A stretch of 64,000 nt of DNA from positions 1 to 64,000 of the forward strand of contig JAFUQX010000021.1 of NCBI GenBank assembly GCA_017472145.1, in the 5' to 3' direction. The notes under the pieces were generated by a model that did no database searches, was not told the origin of the DNA, and saw nothing but the letters and a program-made list of their open reading frames with translations. The DNA is from Ruminococcus sp. GTDB taxonomy: Bacteria > Bacillota > Clostridia > Oscillospirales > Ruminococcaceae. Positions 1 to 7,758 of the stretch are shown piece by piece; the first letter of the stretch is position 1, and each line of letters begins with the position of its first letter. A program made the translations under genes and the position numbers.

Positions 1-139
1 CACGAAGTGACGACTGAGGGGATTGAAAAAGCACGCAAAATCGTAAGTTTTCTCATGCCTTACAATCCCCTCCGTCACGCCTTCGGCGTGCCACCTCCCC
101 TTATTAAGGGGAGGCTTTCAAAGGTTTTTCGACAGTCTG
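1..139 (+). mobile_element. MITE-like palindromic element, copy 1 (left part outside window)
   Basis: Shares with copy 2 (1143-1345) the block beginning CACGAAGTGACGACTGAGGG, an inner inverted pair (GGGGATTG and CAATCCCC), the self-complementary hairpin CTCCCC-TTA..TAA-GGGGAG, and the right end CTTTCAAAGGTTTTTCGACA followed by a CTG end. No coding capacity. The right end stops exactly where a terminator hairpin (141-169) begins. The left terminus is beyond the window. Confidence 0.75.
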
Positions 140-140
140 A

Positions 141-169
141 GGCCGCAGAATATGCTCTGCGGCCTTTTT
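141..169 (+). terminator. rho-independent terminator of a plus-strand gene left of the window
   Basis: GGCCGCAG and CTGCGGCC pair around a short loop, followed by TTTTT on the plus strand. The T-run is on the plus side only, so it belongs to an off-window gene and not to the minus-strand lipid kinase. The MITE copy at 1-139 separates it from that gene. Confidence 0.7.
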
Positions 170-180
170 GCATTTTCTTT

Positions 181-1101
181 TTATGCTTCTGTTTCCGGCA
201 GCGGTGTTTGTGGAAGAATAAAGGGCAGGGCCTTCCGGTGGTTTCTGATGGTATTCACGACCTGCTGGCCGCCGAATTCTCCATCGACCGTCCATGGAAC
301 CGGTTCTTCCTCCAGGCAGGTCACGCTCAGCTCCGATGCACGAAAATATTCAAAATATTCCCGCTCAGCTCCCAGCCTGAAGTTCGTCAGCCCTGTGATA
401 ATGTGCTGAAGATCCACGAGATTCCGCGGCTTTCGGATGAGTGTGACCTCAAACAGACCATCATCCTTCTGATATTTGGGAAGGGAGAGGAGCTTGGCCA
501 CAGAGGAGGTATTTGTCACCATGCCATACAGGAAATCATCCTCAAGGATCTTATCCTCATATTCAATTCGCATGCGGCTGGTTTTGATCCGGGCCAGACT
601 GGACATGCCGCTGAGAAGGTAGGCGGTGTGTCCCAGTACGTTCTTGACCGGCTGGGCCGTCTGATAGGAGACCTCTGTGAATGCACCGAAGGCGGCAATA
701 TATGTGAAAAACTGATTGTTGAACTGTCCGATATCGCAGAGGGAGGGCGTACCGCTGAGAATGCTTTCCACCGCATCCATCGGCTCTTTGGGAATGCTGA
801 GACTGCGTGCAAAGTCATTGGTAGAGCCGGAAGGGATGTATCCGATGGGCAGGACTCCTGCGCTCATCATGCACCCCTGAATGACCTCATTCAGCGTTCC
901 GTCTCCGCCGCAGCATACGATCATATCAAAGCCGTTTTCACAGGCATATCGTGCACGCTCCGAGCCGTCTCCGGCATGCTGTGTAGGGTGAACCGTCACC
1001 TCATATCCTTCTGCGGTAAAGCGATTGATGATCTTTGAAAGATGCCCTCCGATAGAAGCCTTTCCGGAAAAGAAATTGCAGATCAGATAGATACGTTTCA
1101 T
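181..1101 (-). CDS. diacylglycerol kinase family lipid kinase (YegS/BmrU type)
   Basis: A 306-residue protein of the DAGK catalytic family, which phosphorylates diacylglycerol-like lipids with ATP at the membrane. The N-terminal segment ends in CNFFSGKAS, the equivalent of the usual NPxSG motif. The nucleotide-binding CCGGDGTLNEVIQG follows near residue 75, then GYIPSGSTNDFARSL, the substrate/Mg loop of the family. The C-terminal beta-rich half carries the expected VDGE near its end. The ATG at 1101 is preferred over one five codons upstream because GGGAG lies about 8 nt before it. The gene stands alone. Its promoter region has been split by a MITE-like insertion flanked by a 24-bp duplication (1119-1142 and 1346-1369). 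Exact lipid substrate unknown. Confidence 0.9.
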   Translation of the reverse strand: MKRIYLICNFFSGKASIGGHLSKIINRFTAEGYEVTVHPTQHAGDGSERARYACENGFDMIVCCGGDGTLNEVIQGCMMSAGVLPIGYIPSGSTNDFARSLSIPKEPMDAVESILSGTPSLCDIGQFNNQFFTYIAAFGAFTEVSYQTAQPVKNVLGHTAYLLSGMSSLARIKTSRMRIEYEDKILEDDFLYGMVTNTSSVAKLLSLPKYQKDDGLFEVTLIRKPRNLVDLQHIITGLTNFRLGAEREYFEYFRASELSVTCLEEEPVPWTVDGEFGGQQVVNTIRNHRKALPFILPQTPLPETEA

Positions 1102-1118
1102 TTCACTTTCTCCCATAA

Positions 1119-1142
1119 AAATGATATAAGGGTATTATATCA
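1119..1142. repeat. 24-bp direct repeat flanking MITE copy 2 (proximal)
   Basis: Identical over 24 bp to 1346-1369 and immediately outside the element. The unit is itself palindromic (TGATATAA-N5-TTATATCA) and, read on the minus strand, holds a TATAAT -10 hexamer at 1134-1139. Best read as a long target-site duplication made when the element inserted. Confidence 0.85.
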
Positions 1143-1345
1143 TAACAGGCTGTAGAAAAAGTTGAATTTTCCGCACAAGGCTCCCCTTAGTAAGGGGAGC
1201 TGTCGGCACGAAGTGACGACTGAGGGGATTGAAAAAAGTGCGTAAACTCTGACTTTTTTCACGCTTTGCAATCCCCTCCGACTTCACTGCGCTCAGCCAC
1301 CTCCCCTTACTAAGGGGAGGCTTTCAAAGGTTTTTCGACAAACTG
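1143..1345 (+). mobile_element. MITE-like palindromic element, copy 2 (complete)
   Basis: A 203-bp non-coding unit. The ends are imperfect inverted repeats: CAGGCTGTAGAAAAAG on the left and, in reverse complement, CAGTTTGTCGAAAAACC on the right. Inside are a hairpin CTCCCCTTAGTAAGGGGAG near the left end, an inner inverted pair GAGGGGATTG / CAATCCCCTC, and a second hairpin CTCCCCTTACTAAGGGGAG near the right end. The whole unit can therefore fold as a cruciform. Perfect 24-bp direct repeats flank it. No transposase is encoded, so mobility would need an enzyme supplied in trans. Confidence 0.8.
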
Positions 1346-1369
1346 AAATGATATAAGGGTATTATATCA
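1346..1369. repeat. 24-bp direct repeat flanking MITE copy 2 (distal)
   Basis: Second copy of the duplication at 1119-1142. On the minus strand it contains TATAAT (1361-1366), which still lies 17 nt downstream of TTGCAT (1384-1389). This looks like the pre-insertion promoter of the lipid kinase gene. Confidence 0.85.
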
Positions 1370-1389
1370 CAAATCCGATGTAAATGCAA
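1361..1389 (-). promoter_or_regulatory. ancestral promoter of the lipid kinase gene, now beyond the element
   Basis: TTGCAT (1384-1389), 17-nt spacer, TATAAT (1361-1366) on the minus strand. After insertion it would transcribe through the 203-bp element before reaching the start codon at 1101. The duplicated -10 at 1134-1139 has only a poor -35 supplied by the element end. Confidence 0.6.
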
Positions 1390-1390
1390 G

Positions 1391-1436
1391 AAAAGGCACG
1401 CCGGCTTCCCGATTTTCTTCCGGTGCAGGCGTGCGT
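1391..1436 (-). terminator. terminator of the acyl-CoA synthetase gene
   Basis: On the minus strand GCACGCC pairs with GGCGTGC around a GC-rich interior, followed by CTTTTCTTG. It starts just past the stop codon at 1441. Confidence 0.7.
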
Positions 1437-1440
1437 TTTG

Positions 1441-3105
1441 TCAGTTTTTATAGTTCTCCTTGCGGATCATAGCACGCTTGATCTTGCCGCCGAGTGTTTT
1501 GGGCAGCTCGTCTACATACTCAATGATACGAGGATATTTATAGGGCGCAGTATTTTTCTTTACAAAATCCTGAAGCTCCCTGGTCAGTGCATCACTGGGC
1601 TTATATCCACGGGCCAGAACGATGGTGGCCTTTACAACATTGCCGCGGATCGGGTCGGGTGCAGCGGTAATGGCACACTCAATAACAGCCGGATGTGCGA
1701 TCAGCGCACTTTCTACCTCAAAGGGCCCGATGCGATAGCCGGAGCACTTGATAACGTCATCATTCCGGCCTACGAACCAATAATAACCGTCCTCATCCGG
1801 CTGGAAGACATCGTGGGGACAGTACTCGCCGCTGCCCAGAACCTCCTCTGACATCTCCGGATTCTTATAATATCCGGTGAACAGTCCGGTGGGATAGTAC
1901 CGGCTCAGATTGCAGATGGTCAGGCTGCCCTGCTCATGGGGCAGTGCGGTTTTGCCATCCTCCGTGAGCAGATGGATGTCATACAGGGGCGCAGGCTTTC
2001 CGGTAGAGCCGGGCTTGGGCTTGATCCACGGGAAATTCGCCACCAGTACCGAGCCTTCCGTCTGGCCGAAGCCCTCCCGGATCTCCTTTCCGGTCAGCTT
2101 CTTCCACTGATTGAAGACCTCCGGATTCAGCGGCTCGCCGGCAGTAGCAAAATTCTCCACGCTGGAGAGGTCATAGGAGGCCACATCCTCCTGAAGCATA
2201 AAGCGGTACATGGTCGGCGGCGCACAGAAGGTGGTCAGCCTGTAGTCCTGGATCTTCTGGAGCAGCTTGGTAGGTACAAATTTCTTCATATCATAGCAGA
2301 AAATAACAGCACCGCAGATCCACTGGCCATAAATCTTGCCCCAGCCGAACTTGGCCCAGCCGGAGTCAGAAACGCTCATGTGAAGCTTATTTTCCTGAAC
2401 CTGCTGCCAGTATTTTGCAGTAACGATATGTCCCAGGGGATGGGCATGATTGTGCTGGACCATCTTCGGGTTTCCGGTCGTGCCCGATGTGAAATAAACC
2501 AGAAAGGTCTCATCGGCCCTTGTAGCCTCCGCACCGGTGGGACGCTCAAAGGTCTCCGGAAAGGCCTTTATTTCCTCGGAGTATGTGCGCCAGCCGTCCT
2601 TTTCGCCGGCTACAATGATCTTGTTCTGAATGGACGGGATCTCCTTTTCGGCTGCTTCCACCTGCTCCAGAACATAGGGGTCGTTTACGCAGAGGATCGT
2701 GTGAATTCCGGCGCTGTTTCCACGATAGATCAGGTCCTTCTTTGCCAGCTGGAGTGAGCCGGGAATCAGGATCGCACCGATTTTGTGGAGGGCCGTGGCA
2801 CATACCCAGTATTCCCAGCGGCGGCGGAGGATCAGCATAACCACAGTACCCTTCCGGATACCGATACTCTTGAAGTAATTTGCAGTCTGATTGGAGAGAC
2901 GGTTGATATCTGCAAAGGTCAGCTTTTTTTCTTCGTCATCGTCATTGCACCAGACCAGAGCCAGCTTTTCGGAGTCGGCCTTGGCCCAGGCCTCTACGAC
3001 ATCGAAACCGAAGTTAAAGTCCTCCGGAACATTTACACGGTAGTTTTCCTTGAAGTCTTCATAGCTGTCAAATTCAGTACGGGGTAAAAATCTGCTGAGC
3101 AGCAT
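1441..3105 (-). CDS. AMP-forming acyl-CoA synthetase (acetyl-CoA synthetase-like, medium-chain type)
   Basis: A 554-residue ANL-superfamily ligase that activates a carboxylic acid to acyl-AMP and then acyl-CoA. Visible motifs: the P-loop YFTSGTTGNPKMVQHNH (around residue 200), EGFGQTEG, GYYWFVGRNDDVIKCSGYRI (the hinge region) and, near the C-terminus, KTLGGKIKR with the conserved catalytic lysine. Length and the SRFLPRTEFDSYEDF start fit the acetyl-CoA-synthetase-like group common in clostridia. Acid specificity cannot be read; acetate, propionate or a branched acid are all possible. ATG at 3105 has AGGAAG 9 nt upstream. Monocistronic, with its own consensus promoter (3157-3185) and terminator. 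Confidence 0.88.
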   Translation of the reverse strand: MLLSRFLPRTEFDSYEDFKENYRVNVPEDFNFGFDVVEAWAKADSEKLALVWCNDDDEEKKLTFADINRLSNQTANYFKSIGIRKGTVVMLILRRRWEYWVCATALHKIGAILIPGSLQLAKKDLIYRGNSAGIHTILCVNDPYVLEQVEAAEKEIPSIQNKIIVAGEKDGWRTYSEEIKAFPETFERPTGAEATRADETFLVYFTSGTTGNPKMVQHNHAHPLGHIVTAKYWQQVQENKLHMSVSDSGWAKFGWGKIYGQWICGAVIFCYDMKKFVPTKLLQKIQDYRLTTFCAPPTMYRFMLQEDVASYDLSSVENFATAGEPLNPEVFNQWKKLTGKEIREGFGQTEGSVLVANFPWIKPKPGSTGKPAPLYDIHLLTEDGKTALPHEQGSLTICNLSRYYPTGLFTGYYKNPEMSEEVLGSGEYCPHDVFQPDEDGYYWFVGRNDDVIKCSGYRIGPFEVESALIAHPAVIECAITAAPDPIRGNVVKATIVLARGYKPSDALTRELQDFVKKNTAPYKYPRIIEYVDELPKTLGGKIKRAMIRKENYKN

Positions 3106-3156
3106 GGAGTTTCACTTCCTTTTATAATAGTAGTAGGCTAAAAACGTATACCATCA

Positions 3157-3185
3157 AGTATATCACACCTTCAAAAAAATGTCAA
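3157..3185 (-). promoter_or_regulatory. sigma-A type promoter of the acyl-CoA synthetase gene
   Basis: TTGACA, 17-nt spacer, TATACT on the minus strand. Just downstream, two GTATAC palindromes are 6 nt apart (GTATAC-TTGATG-GTATAC overlapping the -10), a possible operator. From 3186 to the -10 of the next gene at 3374 I see nothing else. Confidence 0.7.
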
Positions 3186-3373
3186 GAATGAGGTATCTTT
3201 TTTTACAGAAACCAGATGCCGTATGGGGGAGTGCTTTGTAAAGTATGTGTAAAAGCCCCGAAAATGCATGGTCAATAAATACGAAAATTCCGGGACACAG
3301 AAACGGAAATTGTGCAGTGCTCCAAAGATGGAGAAAAATGCCTTTTCCCCTTTCCTTTGCCGGAAAAATGCAA

Positions 3374-3379
3374 TATAAT
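3374..3379 (+). promoter_or_regulatory. candidate -10 element for the GH9 gene
   Basis: TATAAT about 50 nt before the GTG start. No good -35 lies 16-18 nt upstream, so an activator or a different factor may be needed. A direct repeat of GTATGTGCG-like units lies between it and the ribosome-binding site. Confidence 0.4.
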
Positions 3380-3430
3380 ATGTGTATGTGCGTATGTGCG
3401 CAGTAATTATGGAAAAGGAGATTGAATCGA

Positions 3431-6076
3431 GTGAAAAGAGGAATCCGCTCCGCAGCCTGCATCGCTCTGGCTGCTTTACTGAGTGCCGGCTGTGCAGGAA
3501 TGAGCATGGCCGGAGGTCTGACGGCTTCCGCCGGTCAGCAGCTGGGCCAGACGGACTTTGAAAACGGTGTAGGCCTGCCGTGGCATGTGTGCGAATCTGC
3601 ACCGGGTGAGATGGAATTTGCCATTGTGGATGGGGCTTATGAGATCACCATTGTCAACCCGGGCGGTGCATCCAATGGCGGCGAGGACCGCTGGGACTGT
3701 CAGTTCCGCCACAGAGGTCTGACCCTGGTATCCGGCTGTACCTATGAGGTATCCTTTGATATTATGGCCAGCAACAGCTGCTCCTATTATACAAAAATCG
3801 GCGATATGGCTGAGCCGTATACCGAGGACTGGCACGGAAACCCCGATGACGGCTCTTTTGACGGCTATTGGAATGTACAGCAGCTCCAGGCGGGGCAGAA
3901 GGTTTCCGTCAAGGGCACATTTACCGCAAAGAGAACCGCTGAGGTCGAGTGGGCCTTCCACATCGGCGGGGACAGCGTTCCGGTCGGAACTATATTTACC
4001 TTTGACAATATGTCTCTTGTCTGCACCAACAGCGATGAAAATGACTATATTGCCGCAGAGGAATGGAACCGAGCGGCCATCGTGACCAATCAGGTGGGCT
4101 ATTTCACAGAAGCCGCCAAGAAGGCCACATGGATCACCGAAGAAAAGGACCGCACGGAGTTTGTCCTTCTGGACGAAAGCGGCAAGGAGGTCTACAGTGG
4201 TGATTCGGAGCCTATGGGAACAGACGCTGATTCCGGCGATTCTGTGCAGGTGCTGGACTTCTCCGATTTCAATGAGGAGGGGACATATACACTCAAAGCC
4301 GGAGATTCTGAAAGCCGTCCCTTCACCATCGGCGGTACAGAGGTTTATTCCGGTATGATGTATGATGCCCTGAACTATTTCTATCAGAACCGCAGTGCCA
4401 TTGAGGTCGAAAGCAAGTATATCACCTCCGGCGATACCTCTGCGCTGGCCCATGCGGCTGGTCATACAAGCGATGTGGCTCGGATCACGACAGACTGGGA
4501 CGATGTAAACAGCAATGGCGGTACACAGGATGTTACCGGCGGCTGGTACGATGCCGGTGACCACGGCAAGTATATCGTCAACGGCGGTATTTCTGTATGG
4601 CTCATGCAGAATCAGTATGAGCGGGCCCTGAAGAACGGTACAGAGGCCGCCTATGCAGACGGTGTCATGTCTGTTCCGGAAAACAGCAACAACTATCCGG
4701 ATATTCTGGACGAAGCCCGCTGGGAAATCGAGTGGATGCTCAGGATGATGGTGCAGGACGGCGAGTATGAGGATATGGTTTACCACAAGGTGCATGACAT
4801 CAAGTGGACCGCCTTGGGACTTGCTCCGGCCGATGATACAGAGGAGCGTATCATCAAGCCGCCGACCACCTGTGCGACGCTGAATCTGGCCGCTGTCTGT
4901 GCACAGGCCGCCCGTCTCTGGGAGGAATATGATTCCGATTTTGCAAAGCAGTGCCTGGAAGCGGCCGAGGCGGCCTATGATGCAGCCAAGGAGCACCCGG
5001 ATATGTATGCCCCTCTCGATCAGTCTGTAGGCGGCGGTGCATACGGTGACAATGACGCCAGCGATGAATTCTACTGGGCCGCCTGTGAGCTGTACCGCAC
5101 CACCGGCGATGATGATTACTATGATGATATGAAGGATTCCGATTGGTTTATGGAGGTTCCCACCTCTCTGAGCAGCGGTGAGACCAATGGTGTGGTGGGC
5201 AGCTTTGACTGGGGCAATACCGCTGCACTGGGTAGTCTGGGACTGATGCTGGATCCATCCTGTCTGGACGGCGGCGATGCCTCTGATCTGGAGGATGCAG
5301 TTGTAAAGGCAGCGGACACCTATCTGGAGCTGGAAGCAGAGCAGGGCTACGGTCAGCCGTATGGCCAGAGCAAGCTCAGCTATGAGGATGATACGGTAGG
5401 CTATGTATGGGGCTCAAACTCCTTTGTTGCAGACAATGCCATTGTCATTGCAGCGGCTTATGACCTGACCGAGGACTCCAAATATATGGACGGCGTTGTC
5501 AGTGCAGTGGACTATCTGCTGGGACGCAATCCCATGGACTACAGCTATGTAACCGGATATGGCGCACATGCTGCTGAGAATCCGCATCATCGTTACTGGT
5601 GTGCACAGGCGGTAGAGGGCTTCCCGTCCGCTCCGGCCGGCGTACTGGTAGGCGGCCCGAACTCCGGTATGCAGGATCCGTGGGTAATGGGCTCCGGCTG
5701 GGTCAAGGGTGCGATCGCCCCGGCCAAGTGCTACATGGATCATGTAGAGGCCTGGTCTGTAAATGAGTGCACCATCAACTGGAATGCACCTCTTGCATGG
5801 CTGTCCGGCTTCCTGAGTGAAGAAAACGGCGGCATTGTAGTGGGTGCGGGCAGTGCCGCTACACCGGATTCGGAGAAGGCGGAAAATACGGATTCTCCGT
5901 CCGTATCGGATGAAGCCTCTGACGGCTATAAAGGCGGTGAGGAAAGCCGTGTATCTGCATCCGGCGGAGAGGGCTTCCCGCTGAAGACCGTTTTGCTTCT
6001 GGCGGCCGGACTCATTGCGCTGATCGCAGTGGAGGTCTTTGTTTATAAGCTGGTAAAGCTTCGCCGCACGAAATAA
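3431..6076 (+). CDS. membrane-anchored GH9 cellulase with N-terminal CBM4/9-like module
   Basis: An 881-residue exported endoglucanase-type enzyme. A GTG start is chosen because AAGGAG ends 10 nt upstream; the TTG at 3422 would sit 1 nt from it. The signal peptide ends in a lipobox-like LSAGC. A CBM4/9-like beta-sandwich (about 30-195) is followed by the Ig-like CelD_N domain (about 215-295) and the GH9 catalytic domain. GGWYDAGDHGKY holds the catalytic aspartates D374 and D377, PHHRY follows, and the proton donor is E779 in SVNECTINWNAP. After a short acidic/serine linker the last 33 residues form one membrane span followed by KLRRTK. There is no dockerin and no LPXTG, so the enzyme is held on the cell by membrane insertion, unlike the other GH genes here. 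Convergent with the MATE gene, sharing a long hairpin terminator. Confidence 0.9.
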   Translation: MKRGIRSAACIALAALLSAGCAGMSMAGGLTASAGQQLGQTDFENGVGLPWHVCESAPGEMEFAIVDGAYEITIVNPGGASNGGEDRWDCQFRHRGLTLVSGCTYEVSFDIMASNSCSYYTKIGDMAEPYTEDWHGNPDDGSFDGYWNVQQLQAGQKVSVKGTFTAKRTAEVEWAFHIGGDSVPVGTIFTFDNMSLVCTNSDENDYIAAEEWNRAAIVTNQVGYFTEAAKKATWITEEKDRTEFVLLDESGKEVYSGDSEPMGTDADSGDSVQVLDFSDFNEEGTYTLKAGDSESRPFTIGGTEVYSGMMYDALNYFYQNRSAIEVESKYITSGDTSALAHAAGHTSDVARITTDWDDVNSNGGTQDVTGGWYDAGDHGKYIVNGGISVWLMQNQYERALKNGTEAAYADGVMSVPENSNNYPDILDEARWEIEWMLRMMVQDGEYEDMVYHKVHDIKWTALGLAPADDTEERIIKPPTTCATLNLAAVCAQAARLWEEYDSDFAKQCLEAAEAAYDAAKEHPDMYAPLDQSVGGGAYGDNDASDEFYWAACELYRTTGDDDYYDDMKDSDWFMEVPTSLSSGETNGVVGSFDWGNTAALGSLGLMLDPSCLDGGDASDLEDAVVKAADTYLELEAEQGYGQPYGQSKLSYEDDTVGYVWGSNSFVADNAIVIAAAYDLTEDSKYMDGVVSAVDYLLGRNPMDYSYVTGYGAHAAENPHHRYWCAQAVEGFPSAPAGVLVGGPNSGMQDPWVMGSGWVKGAIAPAKCYMDHVEAWSVNECTINWNAPLAWLSGFLSEENGGIVVGAGSAATPDSEKAENTDSPSVSDEASDGYKGGEESRVSASGGEGFPLKTVLLLAAGLIALIAVEVFVYKLVKLRRTK

Positions 6077-6083
6077 TAAAAGT

Positions 6084-6187
6084 AAGCGCAGATGCTGTGT
6101 GATATAATCCCCTTAGAGTAGACACACTAAAAAACAAAGAGTGTGAAAACTCTAAGGGGGTTATATCAATGCAGCGTCTGCGCTTTT
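6084..6187. terminator. long hairpin, bidirectional terminator between GH9 and MATE genes
   Basis: Arms at 6084-6118 and 6150-6185 pair over about 32 positions (two as G-T pairs), with a second small stem CACACT/AGTGTG in the loop. T-runs follow on both strands (CTTTTTTC on plus, CTTACTTTTATTATT on minus). Far longer than the other terminators here. Confidence 0.75.
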
Positions 6188-6193
6188 TTCGTT

Positions 6194-7525
6194 TTACATA
6201 TAATGATAGCGGTTCCGCATTTTCACAAGGAAAAAGATCGTGATCACAACGGACATCATTTCAGCGGCGGAGATGGAGATCCAGATGCCGTCAATTTCCA
6301 GGAAGGCCGGAAAAATCAGCACCGCAGCGATCTGGAAAACCAGTGTACGGAGGAAGGAGATCAGAGCCGAAACCAGGCCATTGTTCAGAGCTGTAAAGAA
6401 AGACGAACCATAAACTGCAATTCCTGCGAACAGGAAGGAGAAGGAGAAGATTCTGAAGCCCCGGAGGGTCAGCTCCATCAGGGCCTGATCGTAGCTGACA
6501 AAGAGACTGGACAGAGGATAGGCCAGAAGCTGTGCCAGCAGGAACATGCAAACGGAGAAAGAGACGATCACAGCCGCACTTTTCCGGAGCAGGCTTTTCA
6601 GCTCGGAGTGATTCTCCGCACCGTAATGGAAGCTGATAATGGGCGCTGTGCCCACGGAATACCCGATAAAGACAGCCAGGAAAATCATATTGACATACAT
6701 CAGTACGCCATAAGCCGCCACACCGTCCTCTCCGGCATATTTCATGAGCTGCACATTATAGAGCATACTGACAACCGAGGAAGAGATATTGGTCATCAGC
6801 TCCGAAGAACCATTTGTACAGGTCTTGAACAAGGCCTTTCCGTCAAAGCGGGTTCGTGTCAGCCGCAGAAGGCTTGTGTTGGGACGGGCAAAATAAATCA
6901 GAGGAATCACACCGCCGACGGCCTGGCTGACAGCGGTAGCGATCGCTGCGCCAGCCAGTCCCCATTGGAATACGGCCATAAACAGGGCGTCCAGTATGAT
7001 GTTGGTCAGTCCGGAGGCCACTGTCACCCAAAGCCCGAGCTGCGGCTTTTCAGCTGCAACAAAAAAGCTCTGGAATTCAAATTGCAGCATGTAGAAGGGG
7101 AGTGCGGTCAGAATGATGCGGCCATAGGTTACGCAGTCCTCCAGCATTCCATCTTCTGCGCCGAGAAAGGAGGCGGCCGGCCGGATGAAAAGAATGCCCA
7201 GCACGGCAATTACAAGGCCGCTCAGAGCAGAGGTGTAAACCAGCAAGGAAAAAAGCTCGTTGGCTTTTTTCTGATCGCCTATACCCATTGTTTTTGCGAT
7301 GAGTGCACAGCCGCCTGTACCGAACATAAATCCCACCGCTCCCAGGATCATCAGGAAGGGCATGATGAAATTAACGGCTGCAAAGGGTGTTTTGCCTACG
7401 AAATTGGAAACAAAGAAGCCGTCCACGACTCCGTAAATGGATGTGAAGATCATCATCACAATAGACGGCAGAGAAAAGCGAAGAAGCTTTTTGTAGGTAA
7501 AGTGTTCTGATAACTGGATCGTCAT
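6194..7525 (-). CDS. MATE family multidrug/cation efflux transporter
   Basis: A 443-residue polytopic membrane protein with the two six-helix halves of MATE exporters, which couple Na+ or H+ influx to export of cationic organics. N-terminal motifs include GVVDGFFVSNFVGKTPFAAV and GTGGCALIAKTMGIGDQKKA; the second half has APIISFHYGAENHSELKSL, the matching loop. ATG at 7525 (MTIQLSEH) is chosen because GGAGGT precedes it by about 7 nt; the longer frame would run into the leader terminator. The leader has a consensus promoter and a terminator-type hairpin preceded by a conserved-looking aptamer region, so expression is probably controlled by a riboswitch. If that is guanidine-IV, the substrate would be guanidine, which is inference. 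Confidence 0.92.
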   Translation of the reverse strand: MTIQLSEHFTYKKLLRFSLPSIVMMIFTSIYGVVDGFFVSNFVGKTPFAAVNFIMPFLMILGAVGFMFGTGGCALIAKTMGIGDQKKANELFSLLVYTSALSGLVIAVLGILFIRPAASFLGAEDGMLEDCVTYGRIILTALPFYMLQFEFQSFFVAAEKPQLGLWVTVASGLTNIILDALFMAVFQWGLAGAAIATAVSQAVGGVIPLIYFARPNTSLLRLTRTRFDGKALFKTCTNGSSELMTNISSSVVSMLYNVQLMKYAGEDGVAAYGVLMYVNMIFLAVFIGYSVGTAPIISFHYGAENHSELKSLLRKSAAVIVSFSVCMFLLAQLLAYPLSSLFVSYDQALMELTLRGFRIFSFSFLFAGIAVYGSSFFTALNNGLVSALISFLRTLVFQIAAVLIFPAFLEIDGIWISISAAEMMSVVITIFFLVKMRNRYHYM

Positions 7526-7567
7526 GGGAATACCTCCGGATGAATATTTGTAAATGGGCCGGACAGC

Positions 7568-7654
7568 AAAAAAGCCGGATAAAGTCACAGACATTTCAGT
7601 CTGTAGCCTTATCCGGCATACCATTTCCTATGAATGTTCTGCCCTCCGAGCCAG
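7568..7654 (-). promoter_or_regulatory. riboswitch-like attenuator leader of the MATE gene (candidate guanidine-IV / mepA motif)
   Basis: The minus-strand leader starts near 7654. Its 3' part is a terminator hairpin at 7574-7617, with 19-nt arms starting GCCGGATAAGG and ending CTTTATCCGGC (two mismatches) and then TTTTTT, placed before the ribosome-binding site. The 5' part contains AGGAAATGGTATGCC, whose TGCC can pair with an upstream GGCA and which partly overlaps the terminator stem, as expected of a switch. Guanidine-IV (mepA motif) RNAs occur before MATE genes in clostridia. The match is from memory of the motif, not a covariance search. Confidence 0.55.
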
Positions 7655-7661
7655 CGATATT

Positions 7662-7690
7662 ATTATACCGGAGATTCAGCTGAATGTCAA
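7662..7690 (-). promoter_or_regulatory. promoter of the MATE gene
   Basis: Perfect TTGACA, 17-nt spacer, TATAAT on the minus strand, giving a leader of about 130 nt. Confidence 0.85.
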
Positions 7691-7728
7691 GTATGGCCGC
7701 GCTTTCTTTTGTTAAGATTTTTTGCATA

Positions 7729-7758
7729 GAAAAACGCCCAGAGAAGCTCCGGGCGTTT
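7729..7758 (-). terminator. terminator of the reverse rubrerythrin gene, displaced by MITE copy 3
   Basis: On the minus strand AAACGCCC pairs with GGGCGTTT followed by TTTTC. The MITE copy at 7759-7959 lies between it and the rubrerythrin stop codon. Confidence 0.7.

Noticed and set aside
7..1038. 343-codon plus-strand frame opposite the lipid kinase
   Set aside because: Fully antisense to a clear DAGK gene, begins inside the MITE-like element, and its translation resembles no family.
3476..4996. 506-codon minus-strand frame inside the GH9 gene
   Set aside because: A shadow produced by the GC-biased third positions of the cellulase; no ribosome site, composition rich in Ile/Cys/His without motifs. 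The same applies to other long antisense frames, e.g. opposite fucI, feoB, iorA and dnaE.
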